Part shown: one piece after another, positions 32,761 to 44,069 of the stretch
Position numbering within the stretch: position 1 is the stretch's first letter
How the letters are laid out: every line of letters starts with the position of its first letter
Assembly (NCBI RefSeq): GCF_963169125.1
Contig: NC_084794.1
Span: forward strand, 75,675,665 to 75,739,664
Length of the DNA: 64,000 bases
Origin: Humulus lupulus
Taxonomy: Eukaryota; Streptophyta; Magnoliopsida; Rosales; Cannabaceae
Reading direction: 5' to 3'
Notes under the pieces: model-generated
What the model saw: the letters and a program-made list of their open reading frames with translations, nothing else
What the model was told of the DNA's origin: nothing
Databases searched by the model: none
Translations under genes and position numbers: made by a program

Positions 32761-35341
32761 CTAGAGCGAGGAGTACCATTTGAAAGACCACCCTGAGCCT
32801 TGGCAGCCTCACGAACCAGACACTTCCTAAGCTCCTTTGCTCGCGTCTTCTCAGGAAGGAAATCCAAGTTCAAATTTTGTTGGACTTCCAGATCAAGTAA
32901 AAGCAAGAGAAAGCTATCTCTGAATACTCCTCTCGAGCCTTGTACTGGGCAGCTTTGACCTCTTGTTCCTTCTTGACAAGAGCATCCTTCCGCAATTGGT
33001 CCATGTCAGTAATCAGCTTCTCTTTCTCAGCTTCAGACTGTTGGAGCTGATCGGCAAGTTTCCCCTCCATCTGAGTTATCCTAAGAGTCAACTCGGTCAC
33101 TTCCTACTGTTTAAGCTCCACGGTACTATGGAGGGTGTTAATCTTTTCATCTTTTGAAGCAATGTCAGCATCCCTAGAGCTGAGAACGTGCCTAAGGTCT
33201 AGCACCTCTTGGCAGACAACTTCAAGCTCAAAACAGAGATTGGAGAGCGTAGAGGTATACTCCATAGACCTATCACTGACATGAAAGACCAGCATTAGTG
33301 CCTGCAAAAAACATATAAGTGTTAGATAAACGTCAGCACACAAGCTAACGAGACAAGAAGAGAACTGTAAAGGACTCACACTCTGAATGTCTAGGACTGA
33401 CTTTGTTAGAATGGTGCTTAAGTCATCGTTCTTAATCGCATTAAAAGTAATTGCCGTCTGCTCCAGATGAGATGCTCGGTCTATAAGGGCACCTAAGTTC
33501 CGTATAACAGACTGGTGTGGCTCAGATAAGGGAGGAGGCGTAGAGCAAGAAGCACCCACATCAGTGGAAATGGGAGGAACTGGTGTAGACAGAGATGGCT
33601 CTACCTCTGAGACAGGACTAGATGACAAAAGAATCCGACTATAGGCCAAAGGAGTCAGAGGAGACACCTCAAGAGGAACCTTAATTACCGACTCAGCCTC
33701 AATCCTGGCCCTTTTTGGCACTTGAATAGAAGGACTGGCCTCGGTGGGAGTCGACCTCTACTAGGTATGAACAAAACCAAACATGTATGAGCCTGCAAAA
33801 GAAGATCAAATGTTAGAAGGATATTAAGCACAAATGAATCATAAAATAAATGTGATAAAGTTTCAAACCTTCTGAATGACATTCGGGCTCGAACGTAGTC
33901 TCATCAAAGTCATCCGAAGAAAGCTATGAGTAAGCAACATATGCACCCACCTCATCACCCTTCTGTCCAGCTAGCACAGGCAAAGAGGGTATCTCCTTGA
34001 CATGAATGGGTTCGGAGAGTCTATGGCGTTCACGGACTCGGGATCATCGTCATCCGAAACATCGGCTATAGTGGGAGGAAACAGACTGACCTTCCTTAGG
34101 TTCTTTGAAGTAACGAGGGTTTTGACATTCTTCTCCTTAGGGTTCATGGCAATCAATGCCTTGTCCCTAACTGTCATAGCCTGGGTCGGGAGCGGTCTAT
34201 AAAATGGCCCAACGTGCTTAAACTTGGACTAGTTGGCCTCTGCGTCCTTAGTAAAGAAATATTTATCAGCATATCTAAATGCCTTGCTATTTCTAGAGAT
34301 CTCTTCCAAGAAGGTGTTGGTACCCTCGCTCATATAATGGTGAAAGTGGAAATACCCCGAGTTGCGCTGAGAAGGGTTCGTCTTCAGGTCAAACAAGTAG
34401 TTGATCTCGTGAGGCACTTGAGCAACGCATTTTCTGCGGTGATAGATATTGTACAACACAGATAAGACCAAGATCGCATTAGGAGCCAGTTGAGAAGGAA
34501 TAATACCAAAATAGTCTGCAACGCTACGGAAGTATCGATGAAGAGGAAGTAGGGCGCCAAACTTGATGGCAGAATGTGTCCAAGCACACATACCCAAAGG
34601 ATGGTCCTCGGCTCTGTCTTCCAGACCAAGGATAGTAATAGACATGCCAGAGAGGTCAAAGGTCTTCCTTAAGTTCTTTACCTTCTCTTCAGTCATGTCA
34701 GAGGCAGCCTCCTTGAACCACACAACCTCATATTTAGGAGGGCGAGGCTTCTCAACCAGTTTCCATATGATCTCACTGGCCAATGTGGCCCCCGAATTTG
34801 ATGAATGGAACTCCTTTTGTCATCTTTTCTTCTACTGCGCAGTTGGATAGACTGTCTAACTCTTGGAAGGAGGGCAAACCACCTTAGGCTGGGACCTGTG
34901 AATAGAACGTTCCTGAGCATGAGTAGCATGGTGATGAGAGCCCTCGGTGTGTTCTCACTGAGAAGAAGAGTGATGGGGAACCTGACTGGTATCCCGATGA
35001 AAAGGGTGTTGCAATGAGTCTCGCTGACTAGACATATTTTGCTGAGAAGAATGACTTCGTTGAGATGTGCCTTGAGAATCGCAGGGCGTACTATGCTGAG
35101 AAGAGATCTGAGAAGAACAGGGTGAAGAGCCTTAAGTGATGTGCCTGGCAATATGAGGATCATCTTCACAAGGTTGCCGAGTTGTTTGTTTTACTCTCTC
35201 CATTGGGCTATACCTTTTCAAGAAGTCTTCCTCACAGAACAAATATAAAGCGAAGCGAGGGAAAATCCTTTTCACCCTTTCCAAGAACTCCTAGGGAGTA
35301 TGCTCGCTTACTGACTTGCCTGATGAAGAGGACCTGGACAT
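32761..35341 (-). pseudogene. Element A antisense ORF (putative gypsy-type transposon protein)
   Basis: Minus strand, antisense to A. ATG follows the acceptor TTTGTTGCAG as in B. The best piece, 34783-34229 (184 aa), covers ASEIIWKLVEKPRPPKYEVV, MTEEKVKNLRKTF, SQLAPNAILVLSVLYNIYHR, FDLKTNPSQRNSGYFHFHHY and SEGTNTFLEEI, without the stop seen in B. After one stop it goes on with KFKHVGPFYRPLPT. 33721-33104 gives the Ser/Pro-rich exon and coiled coil, and 33100-32870 the rest of the coiled coil (MEGKLADQLQQSEAEKEKL). It ends at 32761. Fewer lesions than F or H. Confidence 0.75.
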
Positions 35342-36130
35342 CTGCAACAAAGGAAAAATAAAGTGTAAAGTTAGTAAGTGAACATAATGAAGCTTCCTAC
35401 CACGGCTTATGCTTGGGCCGATCACCCTGGATCCCTGGAAGTCCCCCAAGGGTGTGGTGGTTGGCCCATGAGGTAAACACTGCTCGACCCATCTGGGAAT
35501 GGACATCCCTGGAAATTGCATAAGGCAAGGAAAATGTAAGGGAAGCCCTAGAGGTACTTGGCCCACGATGGAATCCTTAGGGGTGGTCTACCCATGAGGG
35601 AATGGACATCCCTAGAAATCTCCTATGCTAGGGTTTGGAGTCCTAGAAATCGCAGGCTAATAATCTCAAAGGGGTGGTCGGCTTAGGGTTTTTCATCCCT
35701 GGAAATCGCCTATCATAGGGTTTCACAAACCTAAAATTGTATGTGCAAGGGTTTGTAACCCTGGAAATCATCCAAGCTAAAGAATCTCACAGAGAAATCG
35801 TAACTTGATTCAAACAAGTCAGTTATTTTGGATCAAAATAAAACAAAACAAGAAGATTCAGATAGATTCCTCAAAGATTCAAAGTATCTCTTCTAAATCT
35901 AAGCACATTTAAATTAAATGATGTAAGGATTAGGAGAAAGTACTTACCCAAATAAAGATCCAAATTTGAGGAAGAATTGAAGAAATGAGGCTTGGAGACT
36001 CTTAGGGGTGAGGTGCACAGAACAAGGGAATGAGAAGTGAGGCCCTACTTATAACCTCTCAGGCTAACCAGATATTTTTAGGAATTCAAATTTCCTTGAA
36101 AAATATCTATTTACCCAAAAAAAAGATTCA
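35342..36130 (-). other. Leader intron and promoter region of the A aORF
   Basis: The minus strand mirrors B 20013-21173. It has irregular GGAAATC/GATTTC repeats (35400-35790), a donor-like GGTAAGTAC near 35941-35950, and the TATA-like GGTTATAAGTAGG near 36046-36058. It is shorter than in B. Plus-strand frames here are not credible. Confidence 0.5.
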
Positions 36131-36132
36131 TC

Positions 36133-36704
36133 TGATGACGTGGCAAGACCAGTACGCACGTGGGATGCGCGTGACCATTTAAGCAGTTACGTTTCTGGTC
36201 GACCACTGACCAGAGGAGAATTCACTCAGTAGAAGGCCTATTTCGTAGTCGACCACGCTGGTCGTAGTATATCAGATATTTTCTAAAGATATCTGATCTT
36301 ACATTTATGTAATAATTGTAATTTCCATTATTATTTGAGATATGCTTGTATTAAATGTAATCAAGGCCCATCGGCCCATAAGGAGATCCTTGAGTCTATA
36401 AATAAGACTCAAAGGGTTCATGAGAAGGATCTTTGGATAAGGATCTTTTGGAGACTGAGAGAGAATTATTGTTTTTACGCAATTCTTTGTAACTATCATT
36501 GAGCTTGTGAAACTCAATATACCCTAGTTTACTGATCGCATGTTTTTATTACATTAATAAGAACACTAAGTTGACGTAGGTCATTACCATCACCTGGGGC
36601 CGAACCACAATACATCTTTGTGTCATTTATCTTTTTGTCTTGAATTCATCTCATTTCTGTCGTTTTACTTGAATTCGTGTCGTTGACCAAATCAAGGGTC
36701 AACA
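36133..36704 (+). repeat. Element D 5' LTR
   Basis: TGATGACGTGGC...GGGTCAACA, 572 bp, plus strand. TATA box GAGTCTATAAATAAGACTC near 36392-36410. A primer-binding site and gag follow. It contains GTCGACCAC motifs twice (36200, 36252). It is unlike the LTR of H at 50273-51170, so D and H are different elements. Confidence 0.75.
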
Positions 36705-36725
36705 TTTTGGTGCTTTCATTGAGAG
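36705..36725 (+). other. Primer-binding site of element D
   Basis: TTTTGGTGCTTTCATTGAGA directly follows the LTR end CA. TGG at its start is the complement of a tRNA 3' CCA. The tRNA is not identified here. Element B has a related sequence at the same place (TTTGGTGATCTCATTGAGAG). Confidence 0.65.
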
Positions 36726-36752
36726 TTGAACTCAAGACCTCCAGGAAGAAAA

Positions 36753-38930
36753 ATGGCGAAAATAACTAGGAAAATCGGGCAAACTTCTGGTACTGCGCCA
36801 ACCCAACCTCTTCCGCAAGGGGTGGCTGAGGATGAGCCACAAGTGGATTTGGAAGAGGATGAGATGGGTGCTGAAACTTTGAAAACGACTCTGATTGTGC
36901 TGCAAGAAGAATTAGCCAATTTGAGGGCTAATCAAGATAATGTGGCAGAAACAATGGTGTTACAGCAAAGGGAAATTGATAGGCAGTGCCAAGAGCTGAA
37001 TGAGCGGCAGGCTGACGTGGACTGCTGGTAGAGGGATGCCACCGCTGCCTTAAGGGAACCATTCAGTTGGCCTGGGGAGAGCCAGCGCCTGCCTCCCAAC
37101 TGGATCAACCACCTAGTACTCACCCGCAACAAAATCCATAATCAGATCATCCCTAGCATTACCACAATCCGCCATAACCGACAAACCCTCAGAGGCCAGA
37201 ACAACCCCCTGCTGCTCAACAGAAGATTCTATTCCAGGATCCGTAGCAGCAGCCACCCTCTCGTGCTGGTCAAGATAATCCCTAGCAAGAAAGGCAGAAT
37301 AGGGTCGGGCAACGTCCTAGAAGTCCTAGATGCCAGACGGCTGAGGAACAAAACCCCCAAGCAGAGGACAACGTCCTTCTGCGAGTAGAAGGCAGGTGGA
37401 ATCAGGCTCTACGGTCAGTGGTCCCCCACGACATAATAATTCCGGGGACCTATCGACCAACGCAGGCCTCCTCCTACCTATTGGGACATACCAGCAGGGA
37501 GAGAGGGAAATAGTGTGAACAACAGGTCGCACCATCATCGGTCACTATTTAGAGATGTCCATGAGTATAATGAGGCAGATTCTGGCAGGAGGAATGCTGG
37601 TCAGCGGCGAGAAGAGTGGGGTGAAGAGCAGAACCCTCCACCAAGGGAAAACTGACCAGTAAGCCAAAATGCTGGGGGGTAACCTAAACAACCCAACGTT
37701 TTTTATTAACTGGGCGCGAACGAGCAAAGGCGTAGAGAAGAAGATCTGAGGGATGTTCTCAATGATAGAAGGAAAAGACACGACGAGTATTTCCCCCCAA
37801 CATCGGTCGCTCCAATAGTACCAGATACTTTGCAGGCTCAGCTCGATGCTTTAAATTAGGCATCTAGCAACTGGTTGGGAACCCCACATCCCATATATAG
37901 TTTGATCGGAGAAAGGGCACTCCATTTGTGTAAAGAATCGCTGTGGTAGAAACTCCAAGCAAATTTAAAATATCGGTCTTGCCCAACTTCACTGGATTAG
38001 AAGATCCTGTATCTCACATTAACAAATTGGAGATACTGATGGACATTCAAAAGTTGTCAGATGACGCTCGGTGCAGAATTTTTTCGGCAACCCTATCAGA
38101 AACTGCTCAGGAGTGGTTTTTGAAATTCCCCCCGGCCAGTATCATCTCTTGGGAAATTTTCGTAAAGGAGTTTTATGGATAGTTCTATGCTGTTCGGGTG
38201 CATCCAACCGAGGCCAATCAGCTGGTCGAAATACGCCAAAAGGAAGGAGAAACCCTGAAGGGGTATGTTCAATGATTCATGCGAGCATCTGCTGGGGACA
38301 AAATGATTGGGGGTGAAGGGAAGATGATGGCTCTTTCTGTTGGGTACGATGCCATCATCTCTTTGGAACAGTTGGCAGAAGAATGGAGTCAAGAGTACTT
38401 AGGAATTTCTGGATCGAGTAGACAGGTACATCAAGCCCGAGGAGGTCATTGCTAACGAAGGAAAGTCTCCCACAAATGACCAGGGCCCGAAATAAGATCC
38501 CGCCAAAGCCACCAATGGGTCTGGGAAACCCAATGGCAATGACAAAAATAATGAGAAGAATGGGGGGAAAAGGGCGAACCACGAGTCGACGACATATGAT
38601 AACAAGCGCCCGAAGCAAAATAGATATGATCTGAGGTTCACCAATTATACGACCCTAGTTGATAGCCAAGCGGAGGTGTACCAGGCCACTCACACTACTG
38701 TTCCCTTCAGGCGACCAGCCCCAATTAGGAAAGATATCTCCAAGCGAGATAGTACCAAGTTTTTCGTTTTCATAACGACTATGGCCATGACACTAACGAG
38801 TGCAACCAGCTCAAGGATGAGATTGAGTTCCTTATTAGACAAGGACACCTGAGGAGGTATGTGCGAGCAGCTGGAGGTTCTCAGCGAGAGGCTCAAGGAG
38901 GCAACGAGTAGGCACCTGTATGCCAACGCT
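36753..38930 (+). pseudogene. Element D gag
   Basis: Begins MAKITRKIGQTSGTAPTQPL (36753), with an acidic then coiled-coil N-terminal part to a stop at 37029. After many stops the core resumes at 37943 (FKISVLPNFTGLEDPVSHIN, CRIFSATLSETAQEWFLKFP, SIISWEIFVKEFYG), the PF03732 gag core. FHNDYGHDTNECNQLKDEIE near 38765-38835 is the C-terminal gag motif. Roughly a dozen stops and frame changes leave it dead. Confidence 0.75.
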
Positions 38931-38968
38931 CACCCCCTTTACAGCCAGCTCTAGTTGGTAGTACATAG

Positions 38969-39900
38969 TTGACCATTTGGGGAGGACTACACATAGCAGG
39001 TGATAGTGGGAAGGTGAGGGAAAGATATGCTCGAACCTTACTTCACGACCAGGATATTGAAATGCTGAACGTAGAGGAGCGAACTTCCAAAAAAGCTCAA
39101 ATAGAAGAAGAATTAATAACCTGCTCCGAGCTCGACACTCAACATGTTTGATTTCCCCATTCAGATCCTTTGGTCGTGGATGTCTAGATCACAAATATGA
39201 TGGTCAAGCGGGTGTTAGTAGATACAAGAAGCTCAGTCAACATTCTGTATAAATCTTCACTGGAGAGAATGAATTTGTTAGTGCAAGATTTGGAACCATT
39301 CAACTAAACCATTTATGGTTTTTTTGGTGAAGGGCTCGCCCCAACTGGGTCGATCAGACTTCTAGTCACATCAAAAGTTGCGCCTGCAAACAGGACATTG
39401 CTTGTTACTTTCATAGTAGTTGATTGTCCTTCTGCATATAATGTTGTGATTGGAAGGCCTATTCTAGTCGATCTGCAAGTTGTGACCTCAGTCTGGCACT
39501 TGGCCATGAAGTTTCCAACCAACGCAGGAGTGGGATGCGTGTTGGGAAACCAATTAGAAGTGTAGGAATGTTACAATTCCTCGATCGCCAAGGCAAAGAG
39601 AGGTGGATCGGAGTAAAAAGTCGAGAAAATTTTGATGTTGATGAATGAAGTACAAGCCCCATCAGGTGAACAGGTCACCAAATAGGGTGTTTCCCAAAGT
39701 GGGGATAGAGACTTAGATCCTCGCTTTGGGGATTTTGAAGAAAATGTTGGACCCGTGGAGGACCTTGAGGAGGTCCAATTAGAAAAAGCAGATCCGACCA
39801 GGGTTGTGAAAGTCGATAAAAACTTAGAGACAACAACAAAAAACAAATTGGTGGAATTTTTGAAGGAGAACCAAGAGGTGTTTGCGTAGTTTCATAAAGA
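38969..39900 (+). pseudogene. Element D protease and linker
   Basis: TIWGGLHIAGDSGKVRERYAR (38969-39151) is the gag-protease linker. The protease follows: VKRVLVDTRSSVNILYKSS, with the active-site DTG changed to DTR at 39221-39229, then FIVVDCPSAYNVVIGRPIL. The linker to RT (DPRFGDFEENVGPVEDLEEV) ends near 39890. Stops occur after PFN, EV and VTK. The G-to-R change at the catalytic loop should abolish activity. Confidence 0.75.
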
Positions 39901-39901
39901 T

Positions 39902-40760
39902 ATGGTTGGGATAGACCCAGCGGTGATCAGCCATATCTTAAATATAGACAAAAGCTTTCCACCTGTACAACAAAAAAGAAGGCTTATCGACAAAGACAGA
40001 TTGAAGTCCCTAAAAGATGAAGTCGAGAAACTGAAGGAAAACAGATTCATAAGGGTAGCGTTTTATCCATCTTGGGTCTCTAATCTCGTACTGGTTCCCA
40101 AGCCGAATGACAAGTGGAGGACATGCGTGGATTTCACAGACCTTAATAAAGCATGCATGAAGGATTGTTTCCCACTTCCAAGGATCGACCAACTGGTCGA
40201 TGCTACATCAGGGCATGAAATTTTATCATTCATGGACGCATACTCTGGGTACAATCAAATCAGTATGCTCCACCTGATGAGGATCACACTATCTTTCAAA
40301 CAGATACAGGACTTTACTGTTACAAAGTAATGCCCTTCGGTTTGAAAAACGCTGGTGCAACTTACCAGCGACTGGTCAACCATATGTTCAAAGAGTTGAT
40401 CAGCGTTAGCATGGAAGTATATGTCGATGACATCAAGGACCTTTGAAAATGCTTCAACATCTTGAACAAATATCAGATGAAGCTGAACCCCCTCAAGTGT
40501 TCCTTTGGCGTTGGATCAGGAAAAAATTTGGGATTCATAGTAAACTCGTGAGGAATCGAAGCTAATCCCGAAAAGATTCAGGCCCTGATCGAGATGCAGT
40601 CTCCAGCCAAGATTAAAGATGTTCAAAGCCTAACTAGGAGGATCGTCGCCCTGGGTAGATTCATATCCAAGTCAATGGACAAGTGTGTCCCATTATTCAA
40701 TCTACTCAGAAGAAACAAGAAGTTTGAATGGACAGAAGAGTGCGAATAGGCTTTTCAAGA
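39902..40760 (+). pseudogene. Element D reverse transcriptase
   Basis: 39902-40330 has QQKRRLIDKDRLKSLKDEVE, VLVPKPNDKWRTCVDFTDLN and FMDAYSGYNQISM. A one-base deletion near 40268 shifts the frame; the other frame continues GLYCYKVMPFGLKNAGATYQ and MEVYVDDIKDL (YVDD intact at about 40419-40430), then a stop. The thumb and connection follow (KLNPLKCSFGVGSGKNLGFI, EANPEKIQALIEMQSPAKIK) with one more stop. Confidence 0.85.
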
Positions 40761-40773
40761 GTTAAAGTCCCAC

Positions 40774-41680
40774 ATGTTACAACCACCAATCTTGTCCAAA
40801 CCAGCTGAAAAAGAAACTTTGTTCATCTATTTGGCAGTCATAGAATATGCTGCTAGTGCTGTTTTGATCAGAGAAGAAGACCACACACAGAAAGCAGTAT
40901 ATTATGTGAGCAAGATGTTAGTGGGAGCAGAATTGCGGTATCCACCCATTGAAAGGTTAGCCTATTGCTTGATTCTGGCCTCAAGGAAGCTGGGACCTTA
41001 CTTTCAAGCTCACCCCATCGTGGTGCTCATCGGCCAGCCATTACGGCAAGTCTTACAGAAACAAGAAGCCACTAGCCAGTTATTAAAATGGGCAGTCGAA
41101 CTAGGGCAGTTCGACATTTCTTATTCTCCACGAGCAGTTGTGAAAGGGCAAGCTCTAGCAGACTTTTTCGCAGCAAACCAATGGAAGAAATGGAAAGTCA
41201 AAATCAAACTCCTTCCTGGAAGTTGTTCATAGATGGCTCTTCCAATGAGCACAATGCAGGAGTAGGTTTGACCTTAATCACACCCGAAGGACATCGGTTC
41301 CATTGTGCAATCAGATTCGACTTTACAGCATCAAACAATGAAGTCGAGTACGAAGCCCTGCTCACAAGATTAAGACTACCTAGAGACATGGATATAAAGT
41401 CGGTAGAAATTTATAGTGATTCTTAGCTAGTGGTTAATCAAATTAAGGGAGATTATCAGGCTAGGGGTCTCAAGATGGTTGCTTATCTGAACAAAGCAAA
41501 GGACTTTTTGGCACAGTTTGAAAAGTATACTCTCCAACAAGTCCCTCGTGATCAGAATTCAAATGTTGATGCCTTGGCCAAGTTAGCACGCGTGAAAGAT
41601 GCTGACACCTTGAACATAGTGCCAGTTGAATGCTTGTTGGCACCAGCATTCAAGCAGAAGAGTCTTCACTGTTGATCCAA
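40774..41680 (+). pseudogene. Element D RNase H
   Basis: 40774-41232 gives the tether domain (LSKPAEKETLFIYLAVIEYA, VYYVSKMLVGAELRYPPIER, LLKWAVELGQFDISYSPRAV, KGQALADF). In another frame it continues WKLFIDGSSNEHNAGVGLTL (first Asp), NNEVEYEALLTRLRL (Glu) and EIYSDS followed by a stop, then 41430-41675 (VNQIKGDYQARGLKMVAYLN, NVDALAKLARVKDADTLNIV). A frameshift separates tether and catalytic part. Confidence 0.8.
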
Positions 41681-41699
41681 GCAACAGATACATGGATGA

Positions 41700-42890
41700 C
41701 GCCCATCGTTGAATATCTCGAACAAGGATTTCCGCTAGCAGAAAGAAACAAAGTGAGGACAATTGGCTCGATTTAGTTTGATCGATGGAATTTTATGTAG
41801 AAGAGGATACTCGATGCCTTTTTTGAGGTGTGTGTCTAAGGAGAAACCGAAGGAAATGATGCAAGAGGTCCACGAAGGCTTATGTGGAGATCACACTAGG
41901 GGGCAGAGTTTGTCGAAGAAAATATTAAAGCAAGGATATTTCTGGCCTACCATGAATGAGGACTCAATGGATTTCGTTCAAAAGTGTGACAAGTGTCAAA
42001 GATTCTCCAAGATACCGCGAGCAGCCCCAAATGAGCTCAAACAGATGCAAAGCCCATGGCCATTTGCAGTTTGGGGGATTGATTTGATCGGGTCTTTACC
42101 TACAGGAAAAGGGAACGTCAGGTATGCAATAGTTTTTGTTGACTACTTTACAAAGTGGGCCGAAGCTGAGCCATTAGCAACGATAACAACCAAGAAAGTA
42201 TTGGACTTTGTCATCAAAAACATCGTGTGTCTGTATGGGTTTCCAAGGAAAATTGTCTCGAATAATTGCACACAATTTGACAGTGACCTTTTCACTGATT
42301 TCTGCGAGAGGCATGGGATTATAGATTTTTTTTCATCAGTAGCTCATCCGCAAACAAATGGACAAGTTGAGGCTGTCAATAAGACTTTGAAGGACACACT
42401 GAAGAAAAGGCTCGAAGAAGCAAAAGGCGCATGGCCAGATCAATTACCAGAAGTACTTTGGTCGTATAGAACACCCCATCGAACAACAACAGTCCATACT
42501 CCATTTTCCTTGGCTTATGGGTATGAAGCCATGTTGCCTGTTGAGCTCAACCCACCATCACATAGAAGGCTTACATATGATCAAAGCACTAATGATCAAT
42601 TATTGATGGAGTCCTTGGACTTGGTTGATGAAAGGCGCTAGCAAGCTCAGCTTCGAGTAGTAGCTTACCAGCAAAAGGTCGCTCGATATTTTAACTCTAA
42701 CGTACGTGAAAGAAAGTTTAACGTGGGAGATTTAGTACTTAGAAGAGTTTTCTCAACAGTCGCGACCAAGCTTCTAGAGTTCTCGGACCAAACTAGGAAG
42801 GTCCATATCAGATTGAAGAAATTATTCAACCAGAGATCTCATTTCTCGCTATTGGAATGGAGAACACCTGCGCAAGTATTATCAATAAAC
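41700..42890 (+). pseudogene. Element D integrase
   Basis: A 292 aa open frame (41763-42641), the longest retroelement frame in the window. It has the zinc site (HEGLCGDHTRGQSL with QKCDKCQRF), then AVWGIDLIGSLPTGKGN (first Asp), FTKWAEAEPLATI, FSSVAHPQTNGQVEAVNKTL (Glu) and LWSYRTPHRTTT. The second catalytic Asp reads N (IVSNNCTQF, near 42255-42272), so it should be inactive. The C-terminal part runs to HLRKYYQ-like sequence and a stop at about 42890; the 3' UTR starts but is cut at about 42940 by element G. Confidence 0.85.
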
Positions 42891-42939
42891 AGTTCTTTTT
42901 AAAGAACTGGCTTGTATTAATTTCACATTTTACAAGTTT

Positions 42940-43731
42940 ATGAACAGTGCCCTCTCTCCAAATCTGATCCTCGGCCCCCTCAGTTGTAAGGGCCTTGTCC
43001 ACTACCTGTGCATAAATAGTAATCCCCGGATCCAAAGTTATCTTGACGTCACGGGCGATCATGACATTCAATCCCCGCACAAACTGATCTCTTTGTGCCA
43101 TGTCAGTCGGCACCAAATCTGACGCGAACTTCGATAACCGATCAAACTTCGAAGCATGCTCAATAACCTTCATCCGGTTTTGAGTCAGGTTTGTAAACTC
43201 ATTTACCTTCGCAACTCGGACTGCGACACTGTAATACTTCTCATTGAATATATTTCTGAACTCTTCCCAAGTCATGACTACAATATTCCTTCTCTGAGAC
43301 ACAACATCCCACCAGATGCGGGCATCTTCCCTCAACATGTAGCTGGCGTAAGCTACTCTCTCATTCCTTTCCACCCTCATGAAGTCCAGGATGGAAGAAA
43401 TCATGTTCATCCACTGCTCTACCCACAGTGGGTTTGGACCACCCTCGAAGGTGGGAGGATGCTACTTCCTAAACCTTTCATACCAAGGTTCCCACCTACT
43501 TTCCACAACAGGTTGTGCTAGCACTGGTGTCATAGCTTGTGAAACCTATAACCTAATGCCCTGAGGAGGGGCCTGCTGCCTCAACTGGCGAAGCTCTTCT
43601 TCTGTTCAGTGAATTCTAGCTTCCATATTGGCAAATAATTGTTGCTAAATCGCTGGGGCAGATGGAGGAACCTGACCCTGGTTGTCATCCTCGGCCCTAT
43701 TGCTGCGAAGTTTGATTAATTGCCGAGGCAT
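42940..43731 (-). pseudogene. Chromovirus G gag
   Basis: The minus strand starts MPRQLIKLRSNRAEDD (43731). Stops break the N-terminal part, which reads HPPTFEGGPNPLWVEQW. The long frame 43410 to about 42940 has RVERNERVAYASYMLREDAR, IWWDVVSQRRNIVVMTWEEF, NIFNEKYYSVAV, EFTNLTQNRMKVIEHASKFD and KALTTEGAEDQIWRE, the gag core typical of Tekay/Del-type chromoviruses. The frame then runs into antisense of element D, so gag is truncated there and pol and the 3' LTR of G are absent. Confidence 0.8.
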
Positions 43732-44069
43732 TACTGCAATATGCCTACAATCAATGACATCGCACATCAGGCATGATAACAACATCCAAAACCACCTCCC
43801 AATCTCATCAATCAACCATAACTAGCAAGTCAACATATCACAAATAGCATACAACAATCAAGGGGGTCATGCCCTATCATCGTGCATATATCAACACATT
43901 CATCATGCTCTATTTATATATTTAGGCAAACAAGGCACTTAATCAAGTAGTTAAACATATAATTCATTAAATGCCATCCAACCCTAAGTCGATCTTGTCA
44001 CAGGCAACGAGCGTACATGTTCAGTCGATCTCTAGGAACCATAAACCTTGGCACGCTCTGATATCAAGT
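43732..44069 (-). other. Chromovirus G leader and primer-binding site
   Basis: The minus strand after the LTR reads ACTTGATATCAGAGCGTGCC (44069-44050). TGATATCAGAGC matches the usual initiator-Met tRNA primer site TGGTATCAGAGC at 11 of 12 bases. About 320 bp of non-coding leader follow before the gag ATG. Confidence 0.75.

Larger units (their letters stand above)
32367..36130 (+). mobile_element. Tat-type gypsy element A, right part (aORF region)
   Basis: Continuation of 16731-18548 beyond B. From TTCCGAAAGTGCAAAAAAC (32369) onward it is the reverse complement of B 24175 back to about 19960. The 3' LTR of A is missing: similarity to B stops near 36110 and the D LTR starts at 36133. Confidence 0.8.
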
